Assembly: GCF_949628265.1 (NCBI RefSeq)
Contig: NC_088786.1
Span: forward strand, 4,030,001 to 4,094,000
Direction of reading: 5' to 3'
DNA from: Cloeon dipterum
Lineage: Eukaryota > Arthropoda > Insecta > Ephemeroptera > Baetidae
DNA length: 64,000 nucleotides
The position numbers were made by a program, and so were the translations under genes. Shown here piece after piece: positions 1 to 13,508 of the stretch. The notes below the pieces were generated by a model. It ran no database searches. It saw only the letters and a list, made by a program, of their open reading frames with translations, and was not told the origin of the DNA. The stretch's first letter is position 1, and each line of letters opens with the position of its first letter.

Positions 1-3000
1 CAACAACATAATACACACGCGAAAATGAAAAATCGGCGGCTGCTGGTTCGTCCGAGTGCGCGCTGGCCAACCCGCTTTCGGCCAATTATTTATCTGGATT
101 AATAGCACCGCGGGAGCATTTTTCGTTTCCAGCGGCCTTGCGCTCGTATCTTTGCATGCATGTGCATATGTGTGTGTGTTTCGGATGTTATGAAGGGGTG
201 AGATTTTTAGCCGCTCTTTAACATGTTATCAGTTTTTTACAACAATTCCCGAGGGAACGTGTGACGCAACTGGATAAAAGAATAAATATATAAAAAGGAA
301 AAATATTCAGCAATTTTTAAAAAACCATTATAGAGATGAGTGAGCGAGAGTCCCAGGTCACAGGATAGTTTCGGCTCATGTCATGAAAAATTCACGAAAA
401 TCACAAATACATGACACTTTAAGAATCCGTGATAAATTTTCAATTGAAATATTTAGCTTTAATTAGAGTTGGGCTTATTATAATGCAAACATTTTGACTC
501 AAGGAATCAAAACTGACTTGTCCTCATTGATATCAGGGTAAACAAAACACCGCATTTTTCTGAAAAATTCACTGCATTGCAAATAACTGGATTTTTTCGG
601 GGCTTCGCGCATTTTTCCGAAAGACGAATTTTTATTGAAGATCAAAAATTCTCATGATGGATGACCAAAAATAGGGATTTTTACAAAATCAGCACAAAAG
701 CCACTGGTATCCCCAAAAATTTTAACACCCGTAATTTTCCAAAATATCTGACTTTTTTGGCGCGAAAATGTGCTTATTTTCGAGGTTAAATTCGGGAAAA
801 TGTGGAAAACCCAAAAACTGGTAGTTTTTTCCTCTATAGTTAAATTTAATTGTACGAGGAATCAGCGACCTCTCGCCATTGGAATTAAAATTAGCGTTTT
901 CTTGTTTTGGTCATTCTCTCTTGCCTGGGGCGTAAATAAATAATTTAAACTGTCAACAATAATTATCATTTTAAACAGTCTCCCGTTAGGAGAGTCAACA
1001 CACATTTATAATGTTGTTGGCGAACTAATAATTAGGTGTCGTGTTGATCAGAAAAAGGTATTTAACATGCATCTCACGTATATCTCTTAATTCGTTACGT
1101 CTGGATAATTTTGGATTAAGCATGAATTATCATCGGTTCGTGGAACCAGAATTCTCTAGAAATCCTGTCCCTGCGTGAGGGAATTGTGGATGCTGCGGCT
1201 CATGAAAAATTTGCATCACAGGCAGAATGCGCAAAATGAGCCTGCTTCTCTCTCTCTCTCTCTCTTTCCCCCCTCCCCCTCGCCAGTCTCCAGAGCTCTT
1301 CCGATGGCAGTGGCTTCTTCCTCCTCGCATTCGACGGCCACGTTTTCTCTGGAGACGGAGCACGCTCCAGCGTCCACTTTAGCATCTATTTCTGGACGCT
1401 CCAGCGCTAACTGTTTATAAAATCTTCGCCTAAAAATATGACACTTTAAAATAATAGCCGCTGCGCAGCCGGCTTAAACACTCAAACAGGCACACACGCG
1501 AATGCCGCGGGCATATCTAGGCTTCGTTTTATAAACACTTCGACCGCGCGCGTGATTTATTCGCCGCGGCGCAACTTATGGAAATGCACTTTATAGGTTG
1601 AAATATCGCCCCATCGCGTTTGAAGGAGATAAATTGTCCAGCGGGGTTGGACCCTATGGCTGCGGGGTGGAGTGCATTGATGGCAACGCAAAAAATGTGC
1701 CCTTTACATTTGCACGTGGTCGCTGCTAATGGATCGGTCGGGCGGTTTTAGTCTCTATAATCAACGCTGCTATGACGGAGGGGTTGCCAATATATTTGTT
1801 CCCTTTCAAAGCCAGTTATTAAAGAGGTGGAAAATTTTGGTTTCATTTTGTTTCCAAACTTATCAATTTCATTATTATGTCACGCCTAGTTGAAAAAATG
1901 AGACGATAGAAAAATTGTTAAAGGCTTATTAAAAAAATTATGTAGTTTTTCAAAATATATACCAATTTGCACGTGTGAATAAATACATTACTAATTTCAG
2001 AGTTTTATGATAGCATTATGAGAATAATTTATTTTCATATTTAAAATGTTCCGCCAATTTTTCTTAGCTGCAAATGTTTGATTGAGCTGATCCCCTCTAA
2101 AAAGCTGACTCTGATGACTTTTCTATTGATCTCATCTTTGCAAGCAGAACGATATCTTCAAAATCATCACGATTGACATTTTTATTTTTCAAAACTTTGG
2201 TTCCATTCCGTAGCTAGATAAAAATAAATCGACTTGACAATACAAATTTAGACACGATTGAGGCGAAAAATTTGCATGTTAGTTCGGAATAACCGCGGAG
2301 TTTCCATGCGAGCCAAATTCCTATACCCTTGATTGTTTCACAGTCTAGTTTTGTTTAACTGCTGCATGAATCAGCAATTATTATTGCCTCCCTAGCTCAC
2401 ACGAATCATATGATGTGTAGATATATTTCAACTAGGTGGCACAAGATTTGCCGATACAAATAAAAGTGACACATAACTTGGCACTCCTGCATTCGGATCC
2501 CCGTAATTTATGCAATATGCAAGCCTCGTGCAAAATAAATGCTTACGGAGCAGCATGCTAGCCAAAGAGTAGCAAAAAATAAAGATTATAAACATAGGCA
2601 TCTGTTATTTCCTACCAACTTAGACCGTCGACGTGCGGGTTCGTGTGAGTGGCCGGTAATTCACCTTTTGTCCTAACAAGGAGAAAAATTATTAAATTTG
2701 TTTTCTTCGCATTACTTTGATGGCCGTCTCATTAAAAAGACGTAAACGTATGTCCTTCAGGTAAGTGCAATGGAATTTTTCTTATTCATTCCTCAAAGAC
2801 TTAAAAGGCTAAGACCACCTACTCCATACCATGAATAGTTTATTTTTTAGGAAATTGCGAGTGAATGAACCTCAAAATAGCCTGGCTTAATTTGGGGTGT
2901 AATAAAAATGTTTGAATATATTAGAATATAAAAAGTGAGCATGAAATACTTACTTGGAAAACGACGTGTTATATAATACCAGTTCACTACCAAAAAGGAT

Positions 3001-4980
3001 ACTGATAAACGTGAGTAAAACTGTAATGTGAAAACAAATTAAATATATTACTTAATTCTAGCAACGCGAACGTACAGTTTGTGACTGAGTTCTTAAATTT
3101 AGGTGTTGTGTTTCAAGCCCCTGAGGCCTCCTTTGGTAGACATTATACTGAAAAACGTATGCGCGATGTTCCAATCTTTCGATCGACAAAGCAGTTAGAA
3201 TCTTTGATTTAAAGGTTTCACATTTGGCAACACAACCATAACTGACTTTGAATATCTGTAAAAGATATAAAACACTTCTAGGTATTTAAAAGTACGTAAG
3301 ATTAAAATTTATTTGTAACCGACATATTATTTAAAATTGATCTCTACAAGAATGATGCATATTTTAAGATTTGTAACTCTAAGATTCAACTGACAATTAA
3401 TTTAAGTTGTAACGAATTTCCTGAGACTGAAAGAATGTTAAATGTGAACTGATGGGGGCTACTGATGGTGTGTGTGTATATAAGTTATTTCATATGAACC
3501 AAGCGTTAATGAAAATTATTAATTACATATGCGGCAACCGTTGTGAAAAATACAGTATTCAAAAGTGATTTGGCAAAGAAAATTGAGTCATTTTCAGCTT
3601 AAAAAACTGTGCACGGTGCAGTAATTGTACTGTTGTACGCGAAGTGTGATTAACTAATGTTCATCTATTAATTCTAGTATTTTTCTTATCTTAACGGTGT
3701 GATGCAACAAAATCTTGTTGTTCTGCGTGAAATTTCGCTCGTGCTTTTGCTCTGTTTTTGCGGTCATAAAATTATAATTTCTCCTGTTGCTTGATAAAAA
3801 TTTAACGGCGGCGAAAATTATATTTATAGCGTGGCCGCTGACGTTTTCGCCTCGGAAAGGAGCGAAGAAGGGTGGTGGTGCGCGCGCGTGTTATGTTTTA
3901 CATTGTGTCTAACAAAAGGATTTATATCAGCGCACAACACACAATAACACCACCAAATATAGTCGTAAAGCAGAAATTTGGAGCCGCCCCAAGACAAAAG
4001 GAGCAAGAGAGAATCGAGCATCCAGCGTTACACAGGAGTTAATTTACAAAGGTGAAGTAAGTAGTGCATTCCTCTCTTTGCACTTCCAAAAATGTCATTT
4101 ATTATTGCGCTGTAAGCTTCTGGACAACCAAATAGATATTAAAGCACTGAATGTAAGAAATAATAAATTCAGAGTCGTATGTTTGGAATCAGCCGTAAAA
4201 TTATATCCGCACTGCAGAGGGGAACAGACCAAAAAAGAAAATAGAGTGCTGGCCTATTAGAACCGCTTTATCTGCACCTTTATGCGTACTTTGTAAGGCA
4301 AGTTGCGCCTACCCACGAATTAAAAGGTTCTCTGAAGCCAGCGCGGCCGACCGTTCGGCTTCTAGTATTATACCTTTTGTATTATTATAAACCGTGTAAC
4401 TAAAGATTTTTTTACAACAGAATCGTATTTTGCAGGTTGCAAAATGAGTGTAATAGAGACCAGTTACGAATCTTCGTGTTTTTAACAAATCAGATCACGG
4501 AAACCAGATCAAAATCAGACAAAATTTTGACCGCCGAGTTTATATCCGTGTGCAGTTGCGCTTCTGTGCGTGCTGAAATAATTTATTTACTTGGTATTTG
4601 ATTTAAATGAAATTTTTATTTTAAAATAGAATATTAAATTTCCTCTTTTTTAATATCCATCGTTTGAGAGTACCATAAAGGTAGTTAACTACAACAGCCC
4701 TCTTGAAAAATGTCAAATTTTTAAAAATTAATGCTTGCACATACTTGGAGAGGCATTAAATTTAGAATTCTTTTGGCATTTTAAAAGTTTTAACGAAGCC
4801 GTTGGCTCGCATTTTTAGCGCATGCTTTGCGTGCACCTGCACTGTGAGAATCCGAATGATGTTTGGGGGTCGAGTGCGGGATAATTTGCGCCTACGTTTT
4901 TGACTCTCTTTAATTAAAATGACTAGTCCATTAGGGTCTGGGCTGGGAGGATCGCGAAAGCTTTTCAACTTTGCTACTTG
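1..4980. other. non-coding stretch, no gene seen
   Basis: I find no convincing exon on either strand. Base composition is AT-rich, with GC-richer patches at about 1-170 and 1130-1760. The short open frames at 1130-1420 are low-complexity translations across a CT run. The rest may be intron or intergenic DNA of a gene outside the window. Confidence 0.6.
1244..1268. repeat. CT dinucleotide microsatellite
   Basis: About twelve tandem CT units followed by a C-rich tract. It lies inside a GC-richer patch and causes several spurious open frames on both strands. Confidence 0.85.
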
Positions 4981-4984
4981 CTGG

Positions 4985-5060
4985 TTTGCACCTTTCCAAC
5001 ATTGAGTTTATTTCAAGGGACGAATATCCAGCGTTTCAATAAAAGATCTCGATGCAGGGG
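4985..5060. repeat. dispersed repeat relic (GACGAAT..CAATAAAAGA family)
   Basis: The block holding GACGAATATCC, then GCGTTTCAATAAAAGATCTCGA, is an imperfect match to segments at about 12310-12350, 25810-25850 and 32690-32730. Each of these also has a GACGAAT word followed by GGCG(C/T)T and AATAAAAGA. These are old copies of one dispersed repeat whose class I cannot assign. Confidence 0.45.
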
Positions 5061-8000
5061 CAGTATAAACATATATAGTCCATTTTAGACTGGGATGCTA
5101 TTCGTTCAAGGCTACAAATGTCTTACTAATTTGAAAGCTTTGAAATATTATTTTATTTGTGAAACATTTGCCATACCAAAGCATATGATTATCAATAAAA
5201 TATTTAAATTGTAATTATAACTTAGCATCAAACCACAAAAAATTCTAAACATACTGCCAAAAATTATGCTTTGGATGATATTTCAATTTATTTTTTTATA
5301 AGTATAAAGTATCCCGGCATCCTGAAAGCAAAATGTGTTTTATCTCGCGTTTAAAAAAATAATAACAACAGTCTGGCTCTTTTTCCTCTTTCATACAGAG
5401 GCTGTAAACATTCATTTGGCAGATTAAACGCTTAGTAGGACTCTTCTTTTGGCATTCTGCTGTATTTGCTTGCACGCTTTTGCTCTTGCCTTGTGATTTG
5501 CATTTCCAGAGGAGCAGAAAAGGCGATTTTCGCCTTTCTCATTACGCCGAGGCGCGGAAGAGGCGTGTATGCGCGTTCTATCTCTCACGAGACATTTTAT
5601 TTTATATAGCGAGTGTACAAGGGCCGTTGGGAGCGAGTGGCGCTGATTTATAATTCTTTTGGGGCACCGTCTGCGACATTTTCGCCTGATATACTTGGAG
5701 TTCATTCAAATTACGTGGGGACACTCTCTTACTGCTCTGGAAAGCAGTCAAGAAACTGGTTTGATGCTCAGAACAGTTATAAATAAATTGCATTTCAATG
5801 GCTACGTATATGAGAGACAAAAACGTTCAAAGTGATTGCCAAATTCAATTGAAGCGAAGTAGTGGTCATAACACCCATATGTTTGAACTGTTAAAAAAAT
5901 AATTTACGATCAGAACTCCACTATAGCTATGGTCTTCAAATTGAAAACTATAGCAGTCGCTAAGAATTGCAAGTTAAATATGAAATCGGAATCTCACGTT
6001 GACAGAGCAATCGATCCTATCGGTTAACAATTACTAAATTATATCATTTTTTCATGCACCAGTTATCTTCATGCGTAAAGCATTCTTTAGGCCAAGAATA
6101 TTACGGCAAAAAAGAGAATTTTAAGGAGCTATATTTGTCTCGTGAAAGGTGCACGATGCGTTAACCTTGATACGCGTGGATCTAAATTACCCGACGAAGT
6201 ATGTCTGTCTGTCTGTCTGCAGGTGTGCTTTTTAATACCCAAGATTATCATAATTAACGAGCACTCTGGCTCATGACCAAAGAAATAACGTGTGAATTTC
6301 AATTAACTTAATGATGCTAAATTACTTATTTTGATTGTACAGAATTGTTGAGAGCAAAATTCAAAACTGAATCTTCTTACTAGCATCTCGTAAATTGTGC
6401 ACACAGCACAGGACAATGGCTTTGGATGGAGAAGTGCATTAAAAAATCGCATTAACCGCAAACGACAGGGAAAAATACCGATTGATCGGCTGTAAAAGGA
6501 TTACTGATTTTGGGGCGGATCACGGCAACGCAACCTTGAGAAAAAATGGCAACGCTGGGCATAAGGCAAGCACTGTACAGTGTTTCAAGGTCGAGCTAAA
6601 AAAACGGTGCCATGATCCGCCCCAATTGCATTGAAAATGTTCGTGCATCTCGATACTCTCCCAATCAATAAATAATGATGCAGCCCCAGTCCTCCTCCTC
6701 ATATTATGAAGACCGAAATAATCCGTCAATTACTTTTGCTTCGTCTGTCTTGATCTGGGCGCGAGTCGTCTGTGCCAAAAGCGAGCAAGAGCGAAAAGTG
6801 TGCGAAGCATTATAAGCCGACGCTTGTACCGCACACAGGCAACTCGATAATTCCGGCGTTAGAGGCCGAGCACGTGGCGGCGATGATGGGAAAAGTTGAT
6901 CTTTGCCGAGCACGGAGCCAGCCACGTTCAAATTAAAGAGATTGAGCTCACGAGAGTAATGCCAAAGGACGCCAAAAAGCTCGCAATATCTGCAGTGCGA
7001 GGCCGAAAAACGGAAAACACGCTCGCACCACACCCACCGAAAAGCGGAGGTGGTTGCTAAATGCGACTACTTATGATATCCAGAAACACTTTTTAGCCAA
7101 CGCACGCAGAGAAATGATTACTCACACGCCTGGAACTGCTCATTGATCATATTTTCAGAGCGTGAACATTACAACCGACAAATAAAGTGGGGCAAAATAT
7201 GAAAAGCTAACAATTTTGATTTTGTAATCAGTTCTGAAATCTACAAACTGTATTTTTAAATTCGCACATTATCTGCAAAGAAAAATTAAAAAGATTGGGT
7301 AGCTTGCGAATCAAGGTAAATTTCTTCTTTATAATGCATCAAGCTTTTTTTGAATAAAATAAAGTTCAACATGATATAAAGGTGGTTTCTTCGGAACTAG
7401 ACCGAAATTAATTTAGGTAAAATCTTCATGATGGTTGAGAATGAAACCTAGATTATAATCTTGTCCTATGGAGCAACGAGGAGTGGGGATCATTTGTCTA
7501 GTATTCGCAAAAATAGAGAAAACGGCGAGCGCGAGTGTCATGGCATCTGGTGAACTAGAAACATCAAGTTGTTGGTGCTCCGTGGTTTTAGTTAGTCGCT
7601 CATCTCACGTTTTTGAGGTCAGAATTAAATCATTGTAACCCTGTATATTTTTAAAAAAGCCTCTAATATTTGAAGTTTAAATATTTTATTTAGTGTATCA
7701 TTGAAAACATTAAAAACAAACTGACAAAAACTGCTACTTTTTAAGACTTTATTAAATTTAAACAATTTTTCCAAATATTATATAATATTTACTTGATGCG
7801 TAAATTGTTAAGGCCAATGACCGTCAATTATTGCCGCTTAAATGCGCTATGACTGGTCGTTCATACCAAGGATAAAAGGGTAATGTTCCTCAAACTTTTT
7901 ATTGCGCAGGATTTACAAAATGTTACACAAATTGACCAGTACATAATGTTGGGCAAAACCCAGCAACTTTCAGATGGTAATTTGCAAAAGGAAGAGTAAA

Positions 8001-9300
8001 GAAACCGACATGACCAGCGTGCCGTACCTTGGGGCTGGTATGTCTTCGCGGAACCGGGGTCGCGCCGGCATTATCTTATTTTGGAGATGAGCAAATGCCA
8101 ACGGCTTCGTTTAATTTCGCGGCAGCGTCTACCACTTTGTGGACTTCCTTTTTAACTCTTTATTTATATAATTTTGGCAATCCTCTGAGACAGTTGAATC
8201 GTGACATAAACTTGTTATTTATTAGTTTATCCTGCATGAATTTCACTCTCAATTTTCGTTCGTTTTAACCTGTAAACAGATTCTTTTATCCTGCGTGAAT
8301 ATATGAATATGAAATAATCTGCATTTCTGATCTCCATATTATATTATTGCAATCACATTAATTATTTTTTGCAAGTGGAGTCTCTTTTTTGAAATCACAG
8401 TACAAACAACGTGATTGAAATAATAAGCGCCGAAACTTTTCCACTTTCTCGTGTTTAAGTGATTTTTTTATTTGTAATTTTTTTTCGCAGGTTGGGGAGT
8501 TGAAACTTAACTACTGACGTCTGTAAACTGCCTCATCTCTCTCCGCAATATCGTCAAGCACATCATAACGTTTAAACGCCGATGGCGGCGTGAAAAATCT
8601 GCTTCGTAAGGAATTCACCAGTTGTGAAAGTAGTGTTTGAAGCCGCCAATAAATGGCGCCAACGTTTACTTTCGATTTTAATGCACCTCATCCGCTGCGA
8701 TATAAAATTCAATCCAGCTGCTGTGCATTCAACCCTTCAATTGATTTCTTTTGAAATATATATATATATAGGTTCTGGACAATTTTTCTCTCCAAACTGG
8801 GGCCCTTACTAAAATGGGCAATTTAAGTGCGATTTTGGAAAACTAAATTTTTTGAATTAGCACGCCATTTGATGCCCACACATTAAATTTACAGTATTAC
8901 CAAAAATAATAGTGACTTTTTCGATTTAAATATAAGAGGCAAATTGAAATCGTAGCCGTTTTCATAAAAACGGTACCGTTCTTACGGAATTAGTCCCTGT
9001 GCTAATATTTGAGCAGCCTATACAAGGTTTTTTTATACATTTCTGAGCCAATTTTGGTGGTATAACGGTAAGAAATTCCGCACCACTATTATGAGAAGCT
9101 GCTCTGAGCAGGACATCACATTCAATCAACCCAATTTTGTAATACCATCGATGGGCCAATAACGTGTTGCTTTCCACTGCTCCTCATTATTTATCTGCTT
9201 TAAGATGCTGTCGTGGTGGGGAATCGTTTTTTAAAGCCAATATTCACTACTACAAAATATTCTAACACATTATAGTGTTAAAGAAGTTTACGGCCAGCAG
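5061..9300. other. non-coding stretch, no gene seen
   Basis: No supported gene. A short GTCT tetranucleotide run sits at about 6203-6220 and an AT run at about 8756-8771. The region 6520-7035 is GC-richer and holds an open frame of about 109 codons on the minus strand, with no start context, splice partner or recognisable domain. I do not call it. Confidence 0.55.
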
Positions 9301-9307
9301 TGACGCG

Positions 9308-10496
9308 ATGCGCTCTTCACAGCTAATCGTGCTTTTTGCCATTTTGGCTCAAGCTTTTGCAAGAGTAAGTGTGTTAGCTCCTTAAATCTTACTAGATCAT
9401 TGAAAGTTGAAGGGTGGGAATATATATTATACTGGGATCAATATTTTCAATGCAAGGTGTGTCAGGACATATTAAGTTTGAAAAGCGCAGCTTCTTAGAT
9501 TTTTCTTAAGAAATTAACGATTAATTATTTATCTTAAATTCATAAACCATTAATATTATATTTATTTTCCAATCCAAAAGGTCACAACTGAATATCCAGT
9601 CGACTATTCAAATTTAGACAAAGCTGAGGAGCAGTACACTCTGGAAAATTTGTTAAAAGATTCCGACGGTAAGTGTTAGCTCACAGTTGCTCTTCGAAAA
9701 TATTTCACGAATATTTTAACCAGCAGTTTCGCACATTGAAAAACTACTTAATGAACCACACGAAGAAGAGGAATACACCCTCGAAAAACTGCTGCAAGAT
9801 AGTGATGGTGAGCATTGACGTCGATTGCAGTTTTCTTAACTTCGTCATTTTTCAAAAGCGTCTAAGAGTGAACAAGGCGAGGAAGACCCTCAGGAGTACA
9901 CTCTTGAAATGCTCCTAGAAGATTCCGACGGTAATTAAGCTTTTGTTATTATGCTATGTCCAACTTCAATTACATGCCCGCTGGCAGTTTCCAATATTGA
10001 ATTGCTATCAAGTAAAGAAAATGAGGAAATAGGAGAGCACACCACACTTAAATTTGGAGAAAAATGACGAAGGTGTGATCAACGCTGATGCAATGATTTA
10101 TTAATTTTAACGTAAAGCTTTTTGAAATTTCAGAGGTCAAGAGGCATATAAGTGAACAAGAAGACGAAAATAGCAAAACAAGTACTGAGGAAATCGTGCT
10201 CGCCACCGAAGAGGGCCTTCAAAGATTAACACAGGATAATGATGGTATCAAGCTTTAATGGATTCAAATAATTTATCTGAGTCGCATTGTGAAATTTACT
10301 GCTTTAGATTCCGTAATAGCTACAAATAGTTCTGCCTGAAAGCATTATAAACTAGATAAAATTAGTTTCAGTTTCAGGTGTTGAGCGATCATTTAGCGAC
10401 CAAACAACAGAGATTGCTACTGAGGACACCTGCACCACAGGAGAGGTGGATGCCCTTTTAACAGAACCAAGTATCCTTGAATCTGGCAGCACATAG
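9308..10496 (+). CDS. secreted acidic repeat protein, propeptide-only relative of the SPH family
   Basis: Seven exons: 9308-9364, 9581-9668, 9724-9807, 9859-9930, 9988-10011, 10134-10244, 10378-10496, giving about 184 residues. Exon 1 is a 19-residue signal peptide ending AQAFAR, cut at phase 0 like exon 1 of the neighbouring SPH genes. The next exons are all phase 1 at both ends, and three encode variants of one unit: EEQYTLENLLKDSDG, EEEYTLEKLLQDSDG and QEYTLEMLLEDSDG. SPH-F exon 3 encodes KYSLEELLKDDNG at the same place and phase, so these look like copies of the SPH acidic propeptide exon. There is no CGG, TAAQC or DAGGP block, so no protease fold. Exon 5 reads through only if it ends at the internal donor at 10012; the longer version goes out of frame. 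The 3' UTR probably holds a further intron (about 10523-10591), and AATAAA lies at 10662. Function unknown; expression is inferred from intact splice sites. Confidence 0.7.
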
Positions 10497-10739
10497 CGTC
10501 ACTTGCATTTAACATTGACAGTAAGTAAAATTTGGAAAACATCGAGTAGCTCAGCATGTTACGAGTTTCTGACGTATTATTAAATTTTCAGGTGCAGCAA
10601 TGGCTCAAATCCATAAATGTAAATTTTAAAAATATTTGTAAATTGCTTCATTGTTTAAATTAATAAAATTTTGAAATCGCAGTTGCGATTCTGTTATTGA
10701 TTTCAATACACAAGAGATGCTTCGAGTGGGGGGACACAA

Positions 10740-12110
10740 AGCTTCCGTACCTTGGACTGATTCAATTCAAATTCAAATTAATTTTTATTCCATTAATCCG
10801 AAATATGTACAGGGTCGATTTTGGAATGCGTCGAAATATACGTCGAAATTATGCTAAAAACAATTAATGTAATTAAAGACCCAACCTATATACGTGCCAA
10901 TTTGAGCAACATTTGTAAGAGAATGCCAGTAACACCTGATACTTTTCCTCGTAACACAAAAATTTAAGTTTTGGGATGCATTCGTGAGTTTAAAAGCAAC
11001 TATTGATGAAAAATGCATGAGAATTTTAAAGGAAAAAAAAAATAAAGTGCAATTTAATGATGAAGCTACAAAAGCATCACAAAATTCGCTTTATACTTTA
11101 ATTCTCAATAAGGACTGCGTTATGAAGAAATAAGGCTAGTATATGGACGAATTTTTATGATTTGTGTGCATGTGTATGACCACTCCTAAAATGTAAAAAA
11201 CTTCTCTTGCAGATGCCATTTATTTTATCGTACAATATAGGAGTACAAAGGAAGGGAGTCTAATCGTAATTAATATATATGGACCAATAATCATCACTTT
11301 CCACCCTACTTCTCTAGGGATAGGAGTCGAAATCCGAAATATAAAGATTTTGGCTGCTGTTTGCCTAACCTAACTCGACGGAATGTGGTCTTGGCTATAT
11401 GTACCTCATCTAAATTCACGGTGATAGATGCCAGGGTGAGTAACATAAAAGGTGTGTTTAATTTGTAGGGTACCTACATTCCGTCAAACAATGACCATTC
11501 TGCAACACACAAATTCACACAACAGACTAATCACATTGTTTGACGAGCATATATAAACCGACGCGACTCAATTCAAAAGAGAGAGAATTCCTGCAGCAGC
11601 CTAGACGACCGGACCAACCCTGAGGACAAACTGGACGAGTACCCTGTAAGACGTAAAGATCGCCATCGCAGCAGGACGATGTAGCTTCCGTCCCCGATGT
11701 TGTCGATCGCCCGCCTGGGCTTAAGCGGTACCACACTTCGGATGCTGCGCCACGCTTCACCGAAGTCCCTGACGAACCCACTCGGACACGTCCCGAGTCT
11801 TTAATCCGTCCCACTCTCCGAGCCTCACTACCACTACACATTCAGCCACGCAGCCCAGTCTACACTTTTCCGATGTCGTCCCATCTACCACAAGTCGCAG
11901 TCCACACACGCAGCCCACAACTACAGCTTTAATAAAATTCATAATATAGGAAACCACTGCGCATCTTAATTCCTTCCTATAAATTTATATTCCAGGTAGC
12001 GTAATTTGAATATAAATATTTGTTACTTATTCTTGTTGATAACCAACAATGTTACAAAGTCTGTCCGAGAATTGATGTGATTTAGTTCTAAGAGTAAAAT
12101 AATTATTAAA
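10740..12110. other. non-genic stretch with a TATA-to-AATAAA unit of unknown type
   Basis: AT-rich from 10740 to about 11500, including a TTCAATTCAAATTCAAATT run at 10757 like the 3' tails of LINE relics. From TATATAA at 11550 to AATAAA at 11931 lies a C-rich, non-coding unit of about 380 bp that looks transcribed. It could be the end of a retroelement or a lone short transcript. Minus-strand frames at 11527-11957 are of odd composition and I do not accept them. Confidence 0.35.
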
Positions 12111-12114
12111 ATTA

Positions 12115-13290
12115 AAACCAGCCCGTTGACTTCGCATTATTCAAGCATTCTTTGGAGCTACAAGGCAATGGGGGCATTTCGGAGATCTATTACACGCTGC
12201 CCTATTTCAGAGATGGCAAAAGGTGGTTAGTCCAAAAGCGACTCGAAATGCTCAAATAGCTGAACGGATTGGGAGGCGCCTCGCCATTATCTGCTTTTCA
12301 TTCCTTTCCAGATACTTTGTGGACGAATTTTTGGCGCTTTAATATAAGACCGCTTTGGTCCCTTATTATCCGTCCAGTGGCTCTATTAGGACCTTATAAG
12401 CTCCGCATATATTATTTCTAATTTTTTGTATATATATAATCACATAATAGTTCGCCACTGTTGCATCTGATTCCAGAATTTCTATTTGTTTCAGCCTCTT
12501 GAATATTATTTCATTTTTGTGGAGTGGTCCGAAACTTGAGAGGCTGCGCGCAGAGCTTATATTAAAATGAATCGCCTTATCTCTCCCTCGGGAAGCCGAA
12601 ACTGCTCCACTGGACACCGGCATATTTACGGGCGCCGCTGCTTGGTTGCACGGTTTTACGCCCTCTGCAAGACGTAAGATTTAAAAGTATGTGACTTTTT
12701 GTCATATTTCGAGTTTGCATGGGCTTTGTCCATCAATACAATGTGTCAACTTGTACGCCAGAAGTGTCACCCTTCTTCACATAAAATCAAACCTGTAGCT
12801 GAGAGCTTCACAGACTGTAATTATATGCAGTGTGGCGAGATAAGTGACATATATACATTCTATAGAGTTTTATGGTTTCTATATTTTAACAAAAGGTTTT
12901 AAAACTTACTGAATTTACACCACAAGTTATCAAAAAAGAAAATTCAGGCGTAAAGCAAGGGAAGATAAATAGAAAAAAAATTAGTCATTCAAACTTTTAT
13001 TCCGGCTTATATTACTGCATATAATGAATATTATTCACTTTATTTTTGTTTAGGGTAGAAAAAAATGTATTGTGCTGACGCCCCCTCAAAGGTGTGAATT
13101 TGATGGGAGCGCAATATGTAATTATTTGTGTAAGTAGAAAAGATTTTGCATTCCTCCCTAAGCCAAATGGACTCATCATGGCGAAGCAAGGGAGCCAACC
13201 TTGAGCATCCAGCCTGCAACTGCACTCGACCCCTGAAAACTAGAACTCTTAAATAGAAATTGTGCAATGCTTACTATTTTAAGCAAACCA
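12115..13290. repeat. duplicated flank, upstream copy (pairs with 25622-26715)
   Basis: From TAAAACCAGC to the region before SPH-A, this segment matches the one before SPH-D along most of its length. Shared landmarks are the CAGAGATGGCAAAAGGTGG block (12210/25707), the GACGAATTTTTGGCGC block and the GAGGCTGCGCGCAGAGC block (12539/26038). It also carries the dispersed repeat described at 4985. It shows that SPH-A and SPH-D were copied with their upstream DNA. Confidence 0.75.
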
Positions 13291-13374
13291 AACTTGCCCA
13301 TAAATTGGATTAAGGAATACATAAGCAAATGGACGCGGATTTATGAGAATACATAAAAAGCTGCACAGGAATAT

Positions 13375-13508
13375 CATATGACATCACCAACCCGATTTTT
13401 GGTCTCCACTTTATAGTAGAAGGAAGGGGGACACGCTATATATATTTATACCCCGTGCGAATTTAAAATTTTACTTTTCAAGTAACAAGCATCTTGAGCT
13501 AATCAACA
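13375..13508 (+). promoter_or_regulatory. SPH core promoter module (A copy)
   Basis: CATATGACATCACCAAC at 13375 contains TGACATCA, a CRE-like word. It is followed by GGAAGGGGGACAC and a TATA region at 13437-13450, about 72 bp before the ATG. The same blocks in the same order precede SPH-B, C, D and E. The A copy is the most diverged and has a slightly longer TATA to ATG gap. Confidence 0.7.

Noticed and set aside
6203-6220. GTCT tandem run as a possible regulatory array
   Set aside because: Only about four units; an ordinary microsatellite.
6704-7033. 109-codon minus-strand frame
   Set aside because: No recognised domain, no splice sites in phase, and composition typical of a GC-richer non-coding patch.
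11527-11957. 104- and 66-codon minus-strand frames
   Set aside because: Overlapping frames in a C-rich block with odd residue content and no domain. More likely a non-coding repeat.
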